Positions 7,572 to 16,078 of a stretch of 50,596 nucleotides of DNA are shown one piece after another; position 1 is the stretch's first letter, and each line of letters starts with the position of its first letter. The stretch spans positions 1 through 50,596 of the forward strand of contig JAAFKE010000027.1 of NCBI GenBank assembly GCA_013298215.1, read 5' to 3'. Made by a program: the position numbers and the translations under genes. This stretch comes from Cytophagales bacterium (GTDB lineage Bacteria > Bacteroidota > Bacteroidia > Cytophagales > Spirosomataceae). The notes under the pieces are model-generated. The model did not search any database. It saw only the letters and a list, made by a program, of their open reading frames with translations, and had not been told where the DNA came from.

Positions 7572-8246
7572 ATGTTCCTCAAAAAAATAGCAGATATTTC
7601 AATCAAAAACGGTCAGATTGGTATTGTGCGGGGTGGTTTTCCCAGCGTGGTGGCCTTAGAATTACAAATAGCCCAACTTCCCTACGAGGGAGCCGCCCAG
7701 AATAAAAACCCCGACGTTGAAAATTCTCGCCTCCCACCTTTCATTCAAGTTTTTTATTATTTGTTTTTTCAGCGGTATGCCGTTCCGAGCCAAGACGCGT
7801 TTTGGCAAACTTACTGCAACTGGACCGAGCAGGCCGCCGACCGCGACATGTATTTTAGGTATCAGTCGAATACTTTTGCCGCCCAAGACGTAAAAAATCG
7901 ATTGCTGCGTTCCTATCCGTCGCTCATCAGAGACCTTCACTTCTACTTTGTGTGCCTCGAAAGCTCCCTTTTTGAAGAGGTGGTGTACTCGCTTAAAACC
8001 GATTTTGAGCTCGGTATCGATCTGTCGATTACCTACAAAGGCAAGCATTACGCAGTTTCGATTTTTACTGACACCCGCCGAGGACGCGCCTTTAAGCAAA
8101 AGAAAGACAAACGCCACGATTATTCTGGTGTGACAGAAATAGTTTTGGACGTGAATTTAAACGACTTAGACAAGAAAGGAAACTTTTTTTTGATGGGATA
8201 CAGCCACGTGCAGCGACTTTTGGTGGCCATGCAAGCCAGCGCATAG
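7572..8246 (+). CDS. Conserved hypothetical protein
   Basis: 224 aa, soluble, with no signal peptide. I do not recognise the family with certainty. The C-terminal third (ELGIDLSITYKGKHYAVSIF followed by the basic RRGRAFKQKKDKRH) has a strand-strand-helix pattern that faintly recalls nuclease folds, but a complete PD-(D/E)XK motif is not visible. I use the ATG at 7572; an upstream ATG at 7488 would overlap the divergent aminotransferase start and lengthen the protein with a poorly plausible segment. It is convergent with infC, with a shared terminator between them. Confidence 0.6.
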   Translation: MFLKKIADISIKNGQIGIVRGGFPSVVALELQIAQLPYEGAAQNKNPDVENSRLPPFIQVFYYLFFQRYAVPSQDAFWQTYCNWTEQAADRDMYFRYQSNTFAAQDVKNRLLRSYPSLIRDLHFYFVCLESSLFEEVVYSLKTDFELGIDLSITYKGKHYAVSIFTDTRRGRAFKQKKDKRHDYSGVTEIVLDVNLNDLDKKGNFFLMGYSHVQRLLVAMQASA

Positions 8247-8264
8247 GGTGAGTGGAAAATAAAA

Positions 8265-8301
8265 TTTGCGGGCGGCCGAGTAGAAACTGGCCGCCCGCAA
8301 A
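8265..8301. terminator. Bidirectional terminator between the hypothetical gene and infC
   Basis: A perfect 13-bp stem, TTTGCGGGCGGCC (8265-8277) with GGCCGCCCGCAAA (8289-8301), has an 11-nt loop and lies between two convergent stop codons. The T tracts are short, but position and stability make termination in both directions likely. Confidence 0.7.
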
Positions 8302-8306
8302 GTAAA

Positions 8307-8891
8307 TTATTTGGCCGCTGTTTTGGCGGGCTTGGGCGCAACCATCACGCTGAGGCGCTTGCCTTCCAAACGCGGCTCCTGGTCGGGTTTGCCAACTTCT
8401 TCCAAGCCTTTCAAAAAACGTTCGATGAGTTTGTAGCCGATGTCTTTGAAAACGATTTCGCGGCCCTTGAACTGAACAAACACCTTTACCTTTGCGCCTT
8501 CTTTCAAGAAATTGACGGCGTGTTTGAGTTTAAAATCGAAGTCGTGGTCGTCGGTATTGGGCGAAAAACGCACTTCTTTCACCACCACTTTGGCGGCTTT
8601 TGCTTTGATTTCCTTCTGTTTTTTCTTTTGTTCGTACTTGAACTTGGAGTAGTCTGTTATTTTGCAGACTGGCGGGGTGGCGGTGGGGGCAATTTCAACC
8701 AAATCGAGTCCCTGAGCGGCGGCCATCGCTAAAGCCTTGCTAATTTCGTAGATGCCAGGTTCGATGCCTTCGCCTACCAAACGGACTTCGGGAACGCGGA
8801 TGCGCTCATTGATTTTAAAGGGTTCTTCTGGTTGGAAGCGACGCGGGTCGCGGTTGAAACTCTTGTTTGATTTGTTAAATTGTTGCGCCAT
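8307..8891 (-). CDS. infC: Translation initiation factor IF-3
   Basis: 194 aa with both IF-3 domains. The N-domain has INERIRVPEVRLVGEG and LDLVEIAPTATPPVCKITDY. The lysine-rich linker helix follows (KFKYEQKKKQKEIKAKAAK). The C-domain has VKEVRFSPNTDDHDFDFKLK, then KVKVFVQFKGREIVFKDIG. A basic N-terminal extension (about 22 residues) precedes it. The start is a plain ATG rather than the rare AUU/AUC start used for autoregulation in enterobacteria. It is followed by a terminator and a convergent gene, so rpmI and rplT, the usual partners, are not next to it. Confidence 0.96.
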   Translation of the reverse strand: MAQQFNKSNKSFNRDPRRFQPEEPFKINERIRVPEVRLVGEGIEPGIYEISKALAMAAAQGLDLVEIAPTATPPVCKITDYSKFKYEQKKKQKEIKAKAAKVVVKEVRFSPNTDDHDFDFKLKHAVNFLKEGAKVKVFVQFKGREIVFKDIGYKLIERFLKGLEEVGKPDQEPRLEGKRLSVMVAPKPAKTAAK

Positions 8892-9067
8892 TCAGCTTTT
8901 TATTAGTTAATATTTACCGTAAAACCACATTGATTGGGTAAAAGTTTGCTAAAACTATACATTGAACCGAAAATTACAAAATAATTGGCGGTTTAAAGTT
9001 AGAATTAGGCTTGTGTTTTTTCAAAAAGTCAAATATAAACCCTAATTTCGGCCAATAAACTTTTTTT

Positions 9068-9277
9068 ATGAAAAACTTTGCCCAAATCCTTGCCATCAGT
9101 GCTCTGAGTTTGCTAACGGTTGCAGCCTACTACGGTTCAACGCGCGGCTTCGGGCTCAGAGACCTCAACAACGCCAATATTCGGGCTGAGGCCCAGAAGC
9201 AGACCATTCGCAACGGTGGCCACAGCTACTTTTGGGGCCGCACCATTCGTGGTGGGGGAATGCGTTTTGGGAAGTAA
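9068..9277 (+). CDS. Small putative secreted protein
   Basis: 69 aa. Residues 1-20 form a hydrophobic signal-like segment (MKNFAQILAISALSLLTVAA). The remainder is short, polar and glycine/arginine-rich (GGHSYFWGRTIRGGGMRFGK). A near-promoter TAATTTCG lies about 20 bp upstream. I know no family. It could be a real small exported protein or a chance reading frame; a signal-like N-terminus and the good spacing from neighbours favour the former. Confidence 0.45.
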   Translation: MKNFAQILAISALSLLTVAAYYGSTRGFGLRDLNNANIRAEAQKQTIRNGGHSYFWGRTIRGGGMRFGK

Positions 9278-9279
9278 TC

Positions 9280-10332
9280 TCAGCGTTGAAAATTTTTAAA
9301 CAACGCCTCCGACTGAATTGGCACCATTACCTCGGCCCGAACTACCCCTTCTGATTCTTGATCGATGCTAAACTGCGCATCGCTGCCGTATATGAGTTCC
9401 AGGCGTTGTTCGGTATTTTGCAGGCCCAACCCGCCCGATTCTTTGCTGCCCAAAGTACCCGTGTTTCGGATTACAATGTGCAGTCGCTCGTTTTTCCAAA
9501 CACTAACGATGGCGATAAATCCACCCTGGCGGGCTTTTTGCACGCCGTGTTTGATGCCGTTTTCGACCAGCGTTTGCAGCATCATGGGCGGCAGGTGCAG
9601 GTAGAGCGTTTTGGGGTCGAGGTCGATTGTAAACGAAAGGCGGTCTTCGTACCTGATCTTTTCGAGGGCTAAATAATCCTCCACCGTTTTCATTTCCTCG
9701 CGCAATTCGACAGTTTTGCGGCGGTCGGCCAGCAGCGAGTTTCTCAAAATATTGGCCAATTGTGTAACGCCCGCAATGGCGCGGGTGGGGTCTTCGGAAA
9801 TGAGCGCCCTAATGCTATTGAGGGCATTGAAAGTGAAATGCGGGTTTAGTTGCGAGCGCAACACCTTGGCTTCGGCCTCGCGCATGGACGACCTCAAAAG
9901 TATCTTTTCGATCTGCACCGTGCGCGAATTTTCGCCGTAATGATAGACGGTGTAGCTGCTAATCCAGATGAACATACTTTTACTCCACGACAGCAGATTT
10001 GACCAAAAAATGGCGGGCGACGACGTGATGAGCTCTTGGGCGTAGGCCAGGTCGTAGGGTAAATTTACGAGCGTCATAATTAGACCCAAAACAAGACCAG
10101 AAATGACGGTGCGCGGAATGAGCCGGTAGAGCGGCAACGAAACCCAGTTCCAGCGTCTGATAATGAGCCGGTAGATGTGCGTGAGCGTAATAGACAAAAT
10201 AATATTGAGAATGCTCAGGTAAAACACCTCCACCTCGAAACCGGTTTCGAGGGTGTAAACAAAGTACTCGTACACGATAATGGCCGACCAGCCGATGATC
10301 TGGCACAGCCAGTACAGTTTTTGTTTGTTCAA
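9280..10332 (-). CDS. LytS/YehU-type sensor histidine kinase
   Basis: 350 aa. Four membrane segments (about 8-26, 37-57, 74-92, 113-131) form a sensor region. The His_kinase domain follows, with phospho-acceptor His165 in QLNPHFTFNALNS; most relatives have HFLFN. The ATPase part has LVENGIKHGVQ (N box) and the glycine loop GLGLQNTEQRL. Such kinases usually act with a LytTR response regulator, but none is adjacent, so this is an orphan kinase. It lies 12 bp after the phosphatase gene on the same strand, so the two are probably co-transcribed. Confidence 0.88.
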   Translation of the reverse strand: MNKQKLYWLCQIIGWSAIIVYEYFVYTLETGFEVEVFYLSILNIILSITLTHIYRLIIRRWNWVSLPLYRLIPRTVISGLVLGLIMTLVNLPYDLAYAQELITSSPAIFWSNLLSWSKSMFIWISSYTVYHYGENSRTVQIEKILLRSSMREAEAKVLRSQLNPHFTFNALNSIRALISEDPTRAIAGVTQLANILRNSLLADRRKTVELREEMKTVEDYLALEKIRYEDRLSFTIDLDPKTLYLHLPPMMLQTLVENGIKHGVQKARQGGFIAIVSVWKNERLHIVIRNTGTLGSKESGGLGLQNTEQRLELIYGSDAQFSIDQESEGVVRAEVMVPIQSEALFKNFQR

Positions 10333-10344
10333 TTGCTTGGCAGG

Positions 10345-10995
10345 TTAGTCTATCAACAAATTTTGCGGGTCTAATTTTTGAAGGTGTGCCACGTCGTTGT
10401 GTTTTTGGATGCTATACGTCTGATCCTCGTATGAGTACTGCAACACGTACAGCCCCAGATTGCTGTGCTCAAAATAATCCATGAGCTCCAATGGTTTTTT
10501 GGTGAGGGTGGCCAACAGCACCCGCATGGCGCGTCCGTGCATGGCCACCAAAATGGTTTTTTCGGCTGGCCGCGCGAGCATCAAATTCACTACGGGTTGT
10601 TGACGTGCTTGCACATCGAGCGGGCTTTCGCCGCCGTCGGCAGGGAAAGCCAAGTCTCCCGATCGCCAGCGGCCAACGAGCATTTTATAGTAGGCATTGT
10701 CGGTATAATTTGGTATTAAACCCTCGCGTATTCCCCAGCTAATTTCGTTGAGACCCGCGTGGATCTCGCACGGGATGTTTTTGCCGACGAACCCAGCAAC
10801 GGACTGGTGGGTTCGTTTGAGGGCCGAAACGTATATTTTGTCGAACGCCACGGCTTGGTACGCCTCATAAAAAGCCTTGGCTTGGGCTTGGCCGAGGGAG
10901 TTGAGGTCAGAATCGACGCCGCTGCCCTGCACGATGCCGCGCCGGTTGAAATCAGTCTCGCCGTGGCGGATCAAATAAATAATTTTAGTTTTCAA
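10345..10995 (-). CDS. Histidine phosphatase (phosphoglycerate mutase superfamily)
   Basis: 216 aa. The catalytic RHGET motif appears near residue 10 (YLIRHGETDFNRRG), the phospho-handling arginine in SALKRTHQSV, and the second catalytic histidine in AMHGRAMRVLL. The fold is typical of cofactor-dependent phosphoglycerate mutase-like phosphatases. The substrate cannot be deduced. An exact TAACTTTG box lies about 60 bp upstream. Confidence 0.88.
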   Translation of the reverse strand: MKTKIIYLIRHGETDFNRRGIVQGSGVDSDLNSLGQAQAKAFYEAYQAVAFDKIYVSALKRTHQSVAGFVGKNIPCEIHAGLNEISWGIREGLIPNYTDNAYYKMLVGRWRSGDLAFPADGGESPLDVQARQQPVVNLMLARPAEKTILVAMHGRAMRVLLATLTKKPLELMDYFEHSNLGLYVLQYSYEDQTYSIQKHNDVAHLQKLDPQNLLID

Positions 10996-11055
10996 AGCTA
11001 TTTTCTAATGAATGAACAACAAAGTGGGCTCAAAAACGGTTTATGTTTTAGCGCT

Positions 11056-11063
11056 CAAAGTTA
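11056..11063 (-). promoter_or_regulatory. TAnnTTTG promoter box for the phosphatase-kinase operon
   Basis: The minus strand reads TAACTTTG, an exact -7 consensus, 60 bp before the phosphatase ATG. No matching -33 box is obvious. Confidence 0.45.
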
Positions 11064-11109
11064 CGCAACCGAGTGTTAATCTGAACCACCGATTATAAAA
11101 CTTAGTGCC

Positions 11110-11532
11110 ATGGGTATTTTTAAAGAAGCCACCGCCGACAAACTGAACGACCTCGAGCAAGCCACCATTGTGACGCACCTGGGCATTGAGTTCATAGAAA
11201 TCGGTGCCGATTTTATCACCGCCCGAATGCCCGTAGATCACCGCACGCACCAGCCCTTTGGCATTTTGCACGGTGGCGCATCGGTGGTTTTGGCCGAAAC
11301 AATTGGCAGTACGGCATCTTTTTTGGCACTTAGTAGCCCCATGAAACAGCGCGCTGTGGGGCTAGAAATAAACGCCAACCACGTGCGCTCGGTGAAATCT
11401 GGGTGGGTTTATGGCAAGGCTACGCCTTTGCATTTGGGCCGCAGCACGCATATTTGGGACATTAAGATAACTACCGAAGACGACAAACTGGTTTGCGCCA
11501 GCCGCCTGACGATGGCGATCATAGATTTATAA
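11110..11532 (+). CDS. Hotdog-fold acyl-CoA thioesterase (PaaI/MenI-like)
   Basis: 140-aa single hotdog domain. The signature FGILHGGASVVLAETIGS contains the HGG loop and the catalytic Glu of the YdiI/MenI/PaaI type; GLEINANHVRSVKSGWV and the final RLTMAIIDL are also typical. Related enzymes hydrolyse 1,4-dihydroxy-2-naphthoyl-CoA in menaquinone synthesis. ubiE/menG lies 1.1 kb away on the other strand, which makes a menaquinone role possible but unproven. Confidence 0.82.
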   Translation: MGIFKEATADKLNDLEQATIVTHLGIEFIEIGADFITARMPVDHRTHQPFGILHGGASVVLAETIGSTASFLALSSPMKQRAVGLEINANHVRSVKSGWVYGKATPLHLGRSTHIWDIKITTEDDKLVCASRLTMAIIDL

Positions 11533-11607
11533 AACCAAACTCATTATTTGCGCGTAGATTGTTGCAGCAGAGAGTTTAAAAAGATTTTTGTTAGAGGTTT
11601 AGGGTTT

Positions 11608-11642
11608 AAAAAGCCGTTTTGTATCTACGAAGCGGCTTTTTT
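11608..11642 (+). terminator. Intrinsic terminator of the thioesterase gene
   Basis: AAAAAGCCG (11608-11616) pairs with CGGCTTTTT (11633-11641) and is followed by a further T. It lies 75 bp after the stop codon. This and the next terminator fill most of the interval before tRNA-Val. Confidence 0.75.
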
Positions 11643-11740
11643 GTGGCCCGAAAAATTGATTTGTCAAAAAAAAGGTGCGGGTGGGTGGCTGAGATAATTC
11701 TGAGAATGGAAGTGTACTTAGCCTCGAGCAGTATTCCAAT

Positions 11741-11777
11741 AAAAAAGCCTCAAATCAACATGATTTAAGGCTTTTTT
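11741..11777 (-). terminator. Intrinsic terminator of tRNA-Val
   Basis: AAAAAAGCCT (11741-11750) and AGGCTTTTTT (11768-11777) frame a second stem, AAATCA/TGATTT, with the loop ACA. It is symmetric enough to work in both directions, but lies 11 bp downstream of the minus-strand tRNA. Confidence 0.8.
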
Positions 11778-11787
11778 GAACTTGCTG

Positions 11788-11862
11788 TGGGAGTTGAGGG
11801 ATTCGAACCCCCGACCCTCTGCTTGTAAGGCAGATGCTCTGAACCAACTGAGCTAAACTCCC
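11788..11862 (-). tRNA. tRNA-Val (anticodon TAC)
   Basis: 75-nt cloverleaf with acceptor GGGAGTT/AACTCCC, anticodon stem TCTGC/GCAGA, loop CTTACAA (anticodon TAC), T-arm GGGGG-TTCGAAT-CCCTC and discriminator A. CCA is not encoded. Unlike tRNA-Ala at 167-240, no tandem repeats follow it; a terminator does. Confidence 0.96.
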
Positions 11863-11881
11863 TTTTCTCTCGATTTGGGAC

Positions 11882-11892
11882 TGCAAAGGTGC
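11882..11892 (-). promoter_or_regulatory. Promoter-like box of tRNA-Val
   Basis: The minus strand reads GCACCTTTGCA, identical to the box before tRNA-Ala, about 20 nt upstream of the tRNA. CACCTTTG differs from TAnnTTTG only at the first base. Confidence 0.45.
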
Positions 11893-11974
11893 AGGTTTAC
11901 TTTTGATTGTCCAAATAAATGGAGAAAAAAAATCTCAAAAATGTGAAAATAAAATCTATCCTCTTGATAATCAA

Positions 11975-12697
11975 TCACTCAAATATTAAATAAATATTGA
12001 TGGTGTGGGTAGTCATGCTGGCAATGCCCACGCTATACACGTTGGTGGCTGGTTGTAGGGCGTTCATTAGGCCGTGCGCAAACCGTATTTCGAGCGTCAG
12101 TTTGCTGTGTTGGAGAAATTGCTCGAAGCCAGCGCCGTAAACAATGCTAAAATCGCGGCTTTTAGAGTTGAGTGTGTTTAGGGCCAGCTGCTGGCGTTTC
12201 ACGTTGGTTTCTACGCTAAACTGGCCGCCCGCCACGGCATACATTCGGGTGTTCATGCGGCGCTGAGATTTGTATTTGAGCAGCAGCGGAAAATCCACCC
12301 AGGCCGTCCAGTCTCTGAATGCGGTGTGCTCAAAGCCTCGGTTGAAACGGTACGTGACCGCCCGCCCCGACAGCGACAACGTGGGCGTGAAGCGCAGATC
12401 GAAATGCTCATTGAGAACGTAGCTTACAATTCCGCCCGCGTTGATGCCGCTCTTGGTGGGCGAAAAGATGGCATAGGCCGAATCTCGGCTCACAAAAGCG
12501 TCGGAGTGCCTAATGTTGAAGCGTGTAATGGCGGTGCCAAACTGAATACCGAGGTGAAACCGTTTGTCGTCGTAATTTTCCTGAAACTTACGCTTGTAAA
12601 CGCTCTGGGCGTGCGCCCCGTTGAGTGCTACAAGTGAGAGAACAATTATTTTTTTCCAACGTAAATTGAGCAAATTCCGAACGTGAGTGGTATGCAT
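11975..12697 (-). CDS. porT: PorT/SprT-like outer-membrane barrel protein (type IX secretion/gliding)
   Basis: 240 aa with an N-terminal signal segment ending near GAHAQ, then KRFHLGIQFGTAITRFNIRH and repeated amphipathic beta-strands, ending in an aromatic strand (TINIYLIFE). The pattern and the place directly after ubiE match PorT, a component required for type IX secretion in Porphyromonas and gliding Bacteroidota. Its start overlaps the end of ubiE by 52 bp, a large overlap that suggests translational coupling or a later start such as TTG at 12673. Family assignment rests mainly on topology and synteny. Confidence 0.72.
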   Translation of the reverse strand: MHTTHVRNLLNLRWKKIIVLSLVALNGAHAQSVYKRKFQENYDDKRFHLGIQFGTAITRFNIRHSDAFVSRDSAYAIFSPTKSGINAGGIVSYVLNEHFDLRFTPTLSLSGRAVTYRFNRGFEHTAFRDWTAWVDFPLLLKYKSQRRMNTRMYAVAGGQFSVETNVKRQQLALNTLNSKSRDFSIVYGAGFEQFLQHSKLTLEIRFAHGLMNALQPATNVYSVGIASMTTHTINIYLIFE

Positions 12698-13371
12698 TGT
12701 GTGTTTTTAAATCCCGCCTGTTGGTATATTTTCAGAAAATCGTCACCATCTGGAAACGCCTTCACCGATTCGGGCAAGTAGGTGTAGGCCGACGTATCTT
12801 TGGACACAAGTTTTCCGATAACTGGTAACACATAACGAAAATAAAAATTATATAATTGTTTGAAGGGGAAACTTTTGGGTTTTGAAAATTCTACCACCAC
12901 GCACGTTCCGCCTGGGCGCATCACGCGGTTCATGTCGGTGAGGCCCGCCAGTAGGTCTTGAAAATTACGCACCCCAAACGACGCAATGACGGCATCGAAG
13001 CTGTCGTTGTCAAACAATAGTTGTTGCGAGTCGCCAGTCCGAAGTTCAATGAGGTCTTGTTTGCCCATTTTCTTGATTTTTTCGCGGCCCACCGCCAGCA
13101 TTCCCTCCGAAATATCGACACCGATTATTTTTTTTGGTTTCAACGCCAAGGCTTCGATGGCAAAGTCGCCAGTGCCGGTGGCAATGTCCAAAATAGTCAT
13201 AGGTTTTTCTTTTTTGAGCAAACCGATGGCTTTTTTACGCCAATAAATATCCACGCCTGCGCTCAGGAGGTGGTTCAGAAAGTCGTATTTGGGCGATATG
13301 TTGTCGAACATTTCGGCCACCTGCTCGCGCTTCGAGCTGTCTTTTTCTTTATAGGGTACTACTACACTCAT
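12646..13371 (-). CDS. ubiE: Demethylmenaquinone methyltransferase
   Basis: 241-aa class I SAM methyltransferase of the UbiE/MenG family, predicted to methylate demethylmenaquinone to menaquinone in the last step of the pathway. Visible signatures are the N-terminal FDNISPKYDFLNHLLSAGVD, motif I ILDIATGTGDFAIEA, then VIASFGVRNFQDLLAGL and MNRVMRPGGTCVVVEFSKPK. Length is normal. It is translationally linked to porT downstream. Confidence 0.95.
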   Translation of the reverse strand: MSVVVPYKEKDSSKREQVAEMFDNISPKYDFLNHLLSAGVDIYWRKKAIGLLKKEKPMTILDIATGTGDFAIEALALKPKKIIGVDISEGMLAVGREKIKKMGKQDLIELRTGDSQQLLFDNDSFDAVIASFGVRNFQDLLAGLTDMNRVMRPGGTCVVVEFSKPKSFPFKQLYNFYFRYVLPVIGKLVSKDTSAYTYLPESVKAFPDGDDFLKIYQQAGFKNTQCIPLTFGICSIYVGKK

Positions 13372-13468
13372 TGTCTTTTTGTTGATCTAAGTAAAAATAG
13401 TGGTCGGCCTTTTAGAGAGTAACCACTGTTTTAAAACCATTTGCGTGACGGTAAAGTTTGATTTTTTT

Positions 13469-14230
13469 TCAGTAACTCACTTTCTCGAAACTCGTGAAGA
13501 CCGCGCCTGGGAGTTTTTTTAGCACTTTGATGTCGGTTAAATCGCGGTCTCCCCGCTCGCCCGACAGCAGGATGTTTCCGCACTGCTGGTAGTTTGTCCA
13601 CGGCAATACAAAACCAGGTTTTTCGGCCTCGTATTTTGGGTAGTAGGCCCACTGCCACACCAAGTGGCTTTGTTTATCAACCCAGACATTGTATTTATTG
13701 TCGGGTGTGTTGCCCACATTTTTGAAGGTAAGTTGCAGTAAATCAGCTTCTTTACCGTCTTTGGTTTTGCTGTCTCCGAGGTGTTTTAGGGTCACGCCCG
13801 AGTCTTTCAGTTTAAAGGGCATCACGAGCCAGTAGCTGTCGTTTATCCAGGCTCCTTTGCCTATTTTGAGGTATTTGGTGAGCGAGTCAGCGTTGGTTTG
13901 TTCGGCCCCAAATTTAAAAATGCGACCTTTATTGGTGTTTATGTTCATTAAAATCACCTGGTCGTCGCGCACGTTTTCGATTCTAACGTCGCCCGTCCAT
14001 TTATCCCAAACGTGTTTTCTAACCCCAAAAAAATTCCAGGTTACGTAACGCGTATCGTCCCAGTTTTTCCGTCCGCCCATGGCATTCATTGCCTGGTCGG
14101 CCACGGCAATGGCTTTTTGGTCGGAGTTGGTTTGGTCAAAATCTGGTGCAGCGGGGTTGTTTTGGGCTCCCGCATCCGAAAACGAAGCGACAAGAATCGC
14201 AATGAATAATTTCGAAAAACGTGTTTTCAT
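13469..14230 (-). CDS. Secreted protein, DUF6503/LolA-like
   Basis: 253 aa. The signal peptide ends near SDAGAQ (about residue 22). The mature part starts with a helix (QKAIAVADQAMNAMGGRKNW) and continues as a strand-rich sheet (VTWNFFGVRKHVWDKWTGDV, DDQVILMNINTNKGRIFKFG). This order is like outer-membrane lipoprotein-sorting (LolA/LolB-like) folds, which bind lipids in the periplasm. The family is common in Bacteroidota with unknown function. It lies 97 bp upstream of ubiE and 56 bp after the DUF5723-like gene. Confidence 0.62.
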   Translation of the reverse strand: MKTRFSKLFIAILVASFSDAGAQNNPAAPDFDQTNSDQKAIAVADQAMNAMGGRKNWDDTRYVTWNFFGVRKHVWDKWTGDVRIENVRDDQVILMNINTNKGRIFKFGAEQTNADSLTKYLKIGKGAWINDSYWLVMPFKLKDSGVTLKHLGDSKTKDGKEADLLQLTFKNVGNTPDNKYNVWVDKQSHLVWQWAYYPKYEAEKPGFVLPWTNYQQCGNILLSGERGDRDLTDIKVLKKLPGAVFTSFEKVSY

Positions 14231-14286
14231 ATTTTTAATTGATTGGTAGATAAACGATTACGGTAAAATGAAGGTGGTTTGTTGTC

Positions 14287-15696
14287 TTAATCGCGCTTTT
14301 TTTGGAAGTGAAAAACGTTAATGCCCAAATAGGCCATCGTGCCGCGCGGCGGAGCTATGCCGAGCATCCCGCTAAAATTGCTGAAGCCAATAAAAGCTGG
14401 GCCAACCCGCAACGCCAGCCCCACCGACGGGGCATCGTTGCCCTCAACCCACGACACGGGCATCGAAAACTCTGTGTCTGCGTCCTCGAACCTGGGTGTA
14501 ATGGTGAGCACCTGGGGCTGCCTAATGTCGGTTTCAGAAAAAGCCTGCCGCATACTTTTAGTAAAGCTGGCATTGATAAAAAAGGTTTTAAGTACTTGTA
14601 AGTCAGCGTCTATGTTTAAGTTTTTGGGTAGGTTGGTAGTGGCCCCAAAAGTGGTTTTGGGCGCGTTGCCCGCCCAGGTGTCCAGTGTTTTTGGGGCATT
14701 ATTTATCAGTGCTTCCAACCGTGCTTGATCTACCACAAATTTGGGACTGCTTACCGTTTTCACTGTCCGCCCGCTTTGCGGATAAAGTATGCTGCCAACG
14801 TCGGTCAGGGCGGCACCCAAGCGCAGGGCGTAGTTGGCGCGGTGGGGGCGGGGGTCGCGGGCGCGGCCGAGTTCTATGGTCACGCCAGCATCAATGGCCC
14901 AGCCCGCGCCGTAGTTGCTCGATATGAGATCGCCAGCCCCGAACTGTTCGTTGGTGGCCTGGCTGTATCCGTAGCCATACTGCAAATTGCTGAGTTCGAG
15001 GTTGAACTCGGTCGGGTTGGTATTTGGCTTGGCTACAACCTGAAAACGGTCAAAACTCCCTTTCCAATAGGCGCTTCGCGCGCCCGACAAACGTTTTATA
15101 CTCGCCCCAACTTTCAGACGGATTGGGTCGGTGTCTACCAGCGTGCCAGCCAAAATAAGTCCCATTTCAAAAAAAGAGTGCTGGTTCAACAAAAAACTCG
15201 ACCCCGCGCCAGCGGTTGGTTTTATGTAGTAGTCATCGTCTAACCGCCAAAAATAAGCGTACCGAACTGCCTCTGGAAACCCGTAGCCCTGCTCAAAACC
15301 GCGCATACGGGTCTGGAAACCCACCGCAAAACGTGGCGAGAGGCTGTAATAAAAAGACGGGCCGCGCAACTCGGTCGATAGGTTTATGTCGCGCTGCGTG
15401 AAGGAGGCGATCACCTTCGATTTTCCGTACAGTTCGCTGGTGGTGTAGGGGGCTTTTATGCCGTGCAGGAGGGCATCGCTGGCAAAGTATTTAAAATACC
15501 GGCCGTTGATGCTGGCGTTTATAGTTACCACATTTACGTGTGCTTTATATTTTGTTCCAACAATGGCCGACGGGTTGAAAGTGGCACGATAAATTCCCAT
15601 GTTATTGCTGACATTGAAGCCGGCCAACTCCTGGCTGAGAGCCAGCTGCAAGCAGCAAAATAGTGCCACCGATAGAATTATAGTCCGTTTTTTCAT
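14287..15696 (-). CDS. Outer-membrane protein, DUF5723-like
   Basis: 469 aa with a signal peptide (about 1-21, ending ALSQ). The N-terminal ELAGFNVSNNMGIYRATFNP and the long series of glycine- and aromatic-rich beta-strands match DUF5723, a Bacteroidota outer-membrane barrel family related to transport barrels. Function is unknown. It is the first gene of the minus-strand run ending in porT. Confidence 0.72.
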   Translation of the reverse strand: MKKRTIILSVALFCCLQLALSQELAGFNVSNNMGIYRATFNPSAIVGTKYKAHVNVVTINASINGRYFKYFASDALLHGIKAPYTTSELYGKSKVIASFTQRDINLSTELRGPSFYYSLSPRFAVGFQTRMRGFEQGYGFPEAVRYAYFWRLDDDYYIKPTAGAGSSFLLNQHSFFEMGLILAGTLVDTDPIRLKVGASIKRLSGARSAYWKGSFDRFQVVAKPNTNPTEFNLELSNLQYGYGYSQATNEQFGAGDLISSNYGAGWAIDAGVTIELGRARDPRPHRANYALRLGAALTDVGSILYPQSGRTVKTVSSPKFVVDQARLEALINNAPKTLDTWAGNAPKTTFGATTNLPKNLNIDADLQVLKTFFINASFTKSMRQAFSETDIRQPQVLTITPRFEDADTEFSMPVSWVEGNDAPSVGLALRVGPAFIGFSNFSGMLGIAPPRGTMAYLGINVFHFQKKRD

Positions 15697-16078
15697 TGAA
15701 AAATTACTTCTGTATTTGATTTTGAGATTGATAGTAGTTGTTTCTGACAGTCAAATGTAACCATAATTAATAAAAATTGGGGATATTTAGTAGTAGCCAC
15801 ATCTTTTTGCAATAGTCAAGAGTAAGGTTGGTGAAAGGACAGCTGTCGTTCTAAAATTCGCACCACCAGCTTGCCTACAAACAACCTCATCAAATGGTTC
15901 AAGTTTAAGTCTGATCTCGTTCATTCTTCTGCGCAATATTGCGGATAAAATTGACTCAGAGCCCACGATTATTAACGTCAAAGAGGGGGCGAGTCTCACA
16001 CCATTTAGAGGCATATTTTCTAATTAACGAGCTGGTAATTTTATGCTTGTTAGCGCAAATTGAAAAGTGGGTTTTTGG
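15697..16078. other. Non-coding divergent interval
   Basis: This 382-bp stretch separates a minus-strand outer-membrane gene from a plus-strand surface gene. Only short frames without recognisable features occur in it (the longest, 75 codons, is on the minus strand). I see no promoter of the TAnnTTTG type. Together with the structured element to its right it could hold an untranslated leader. Confidence 0.5.
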
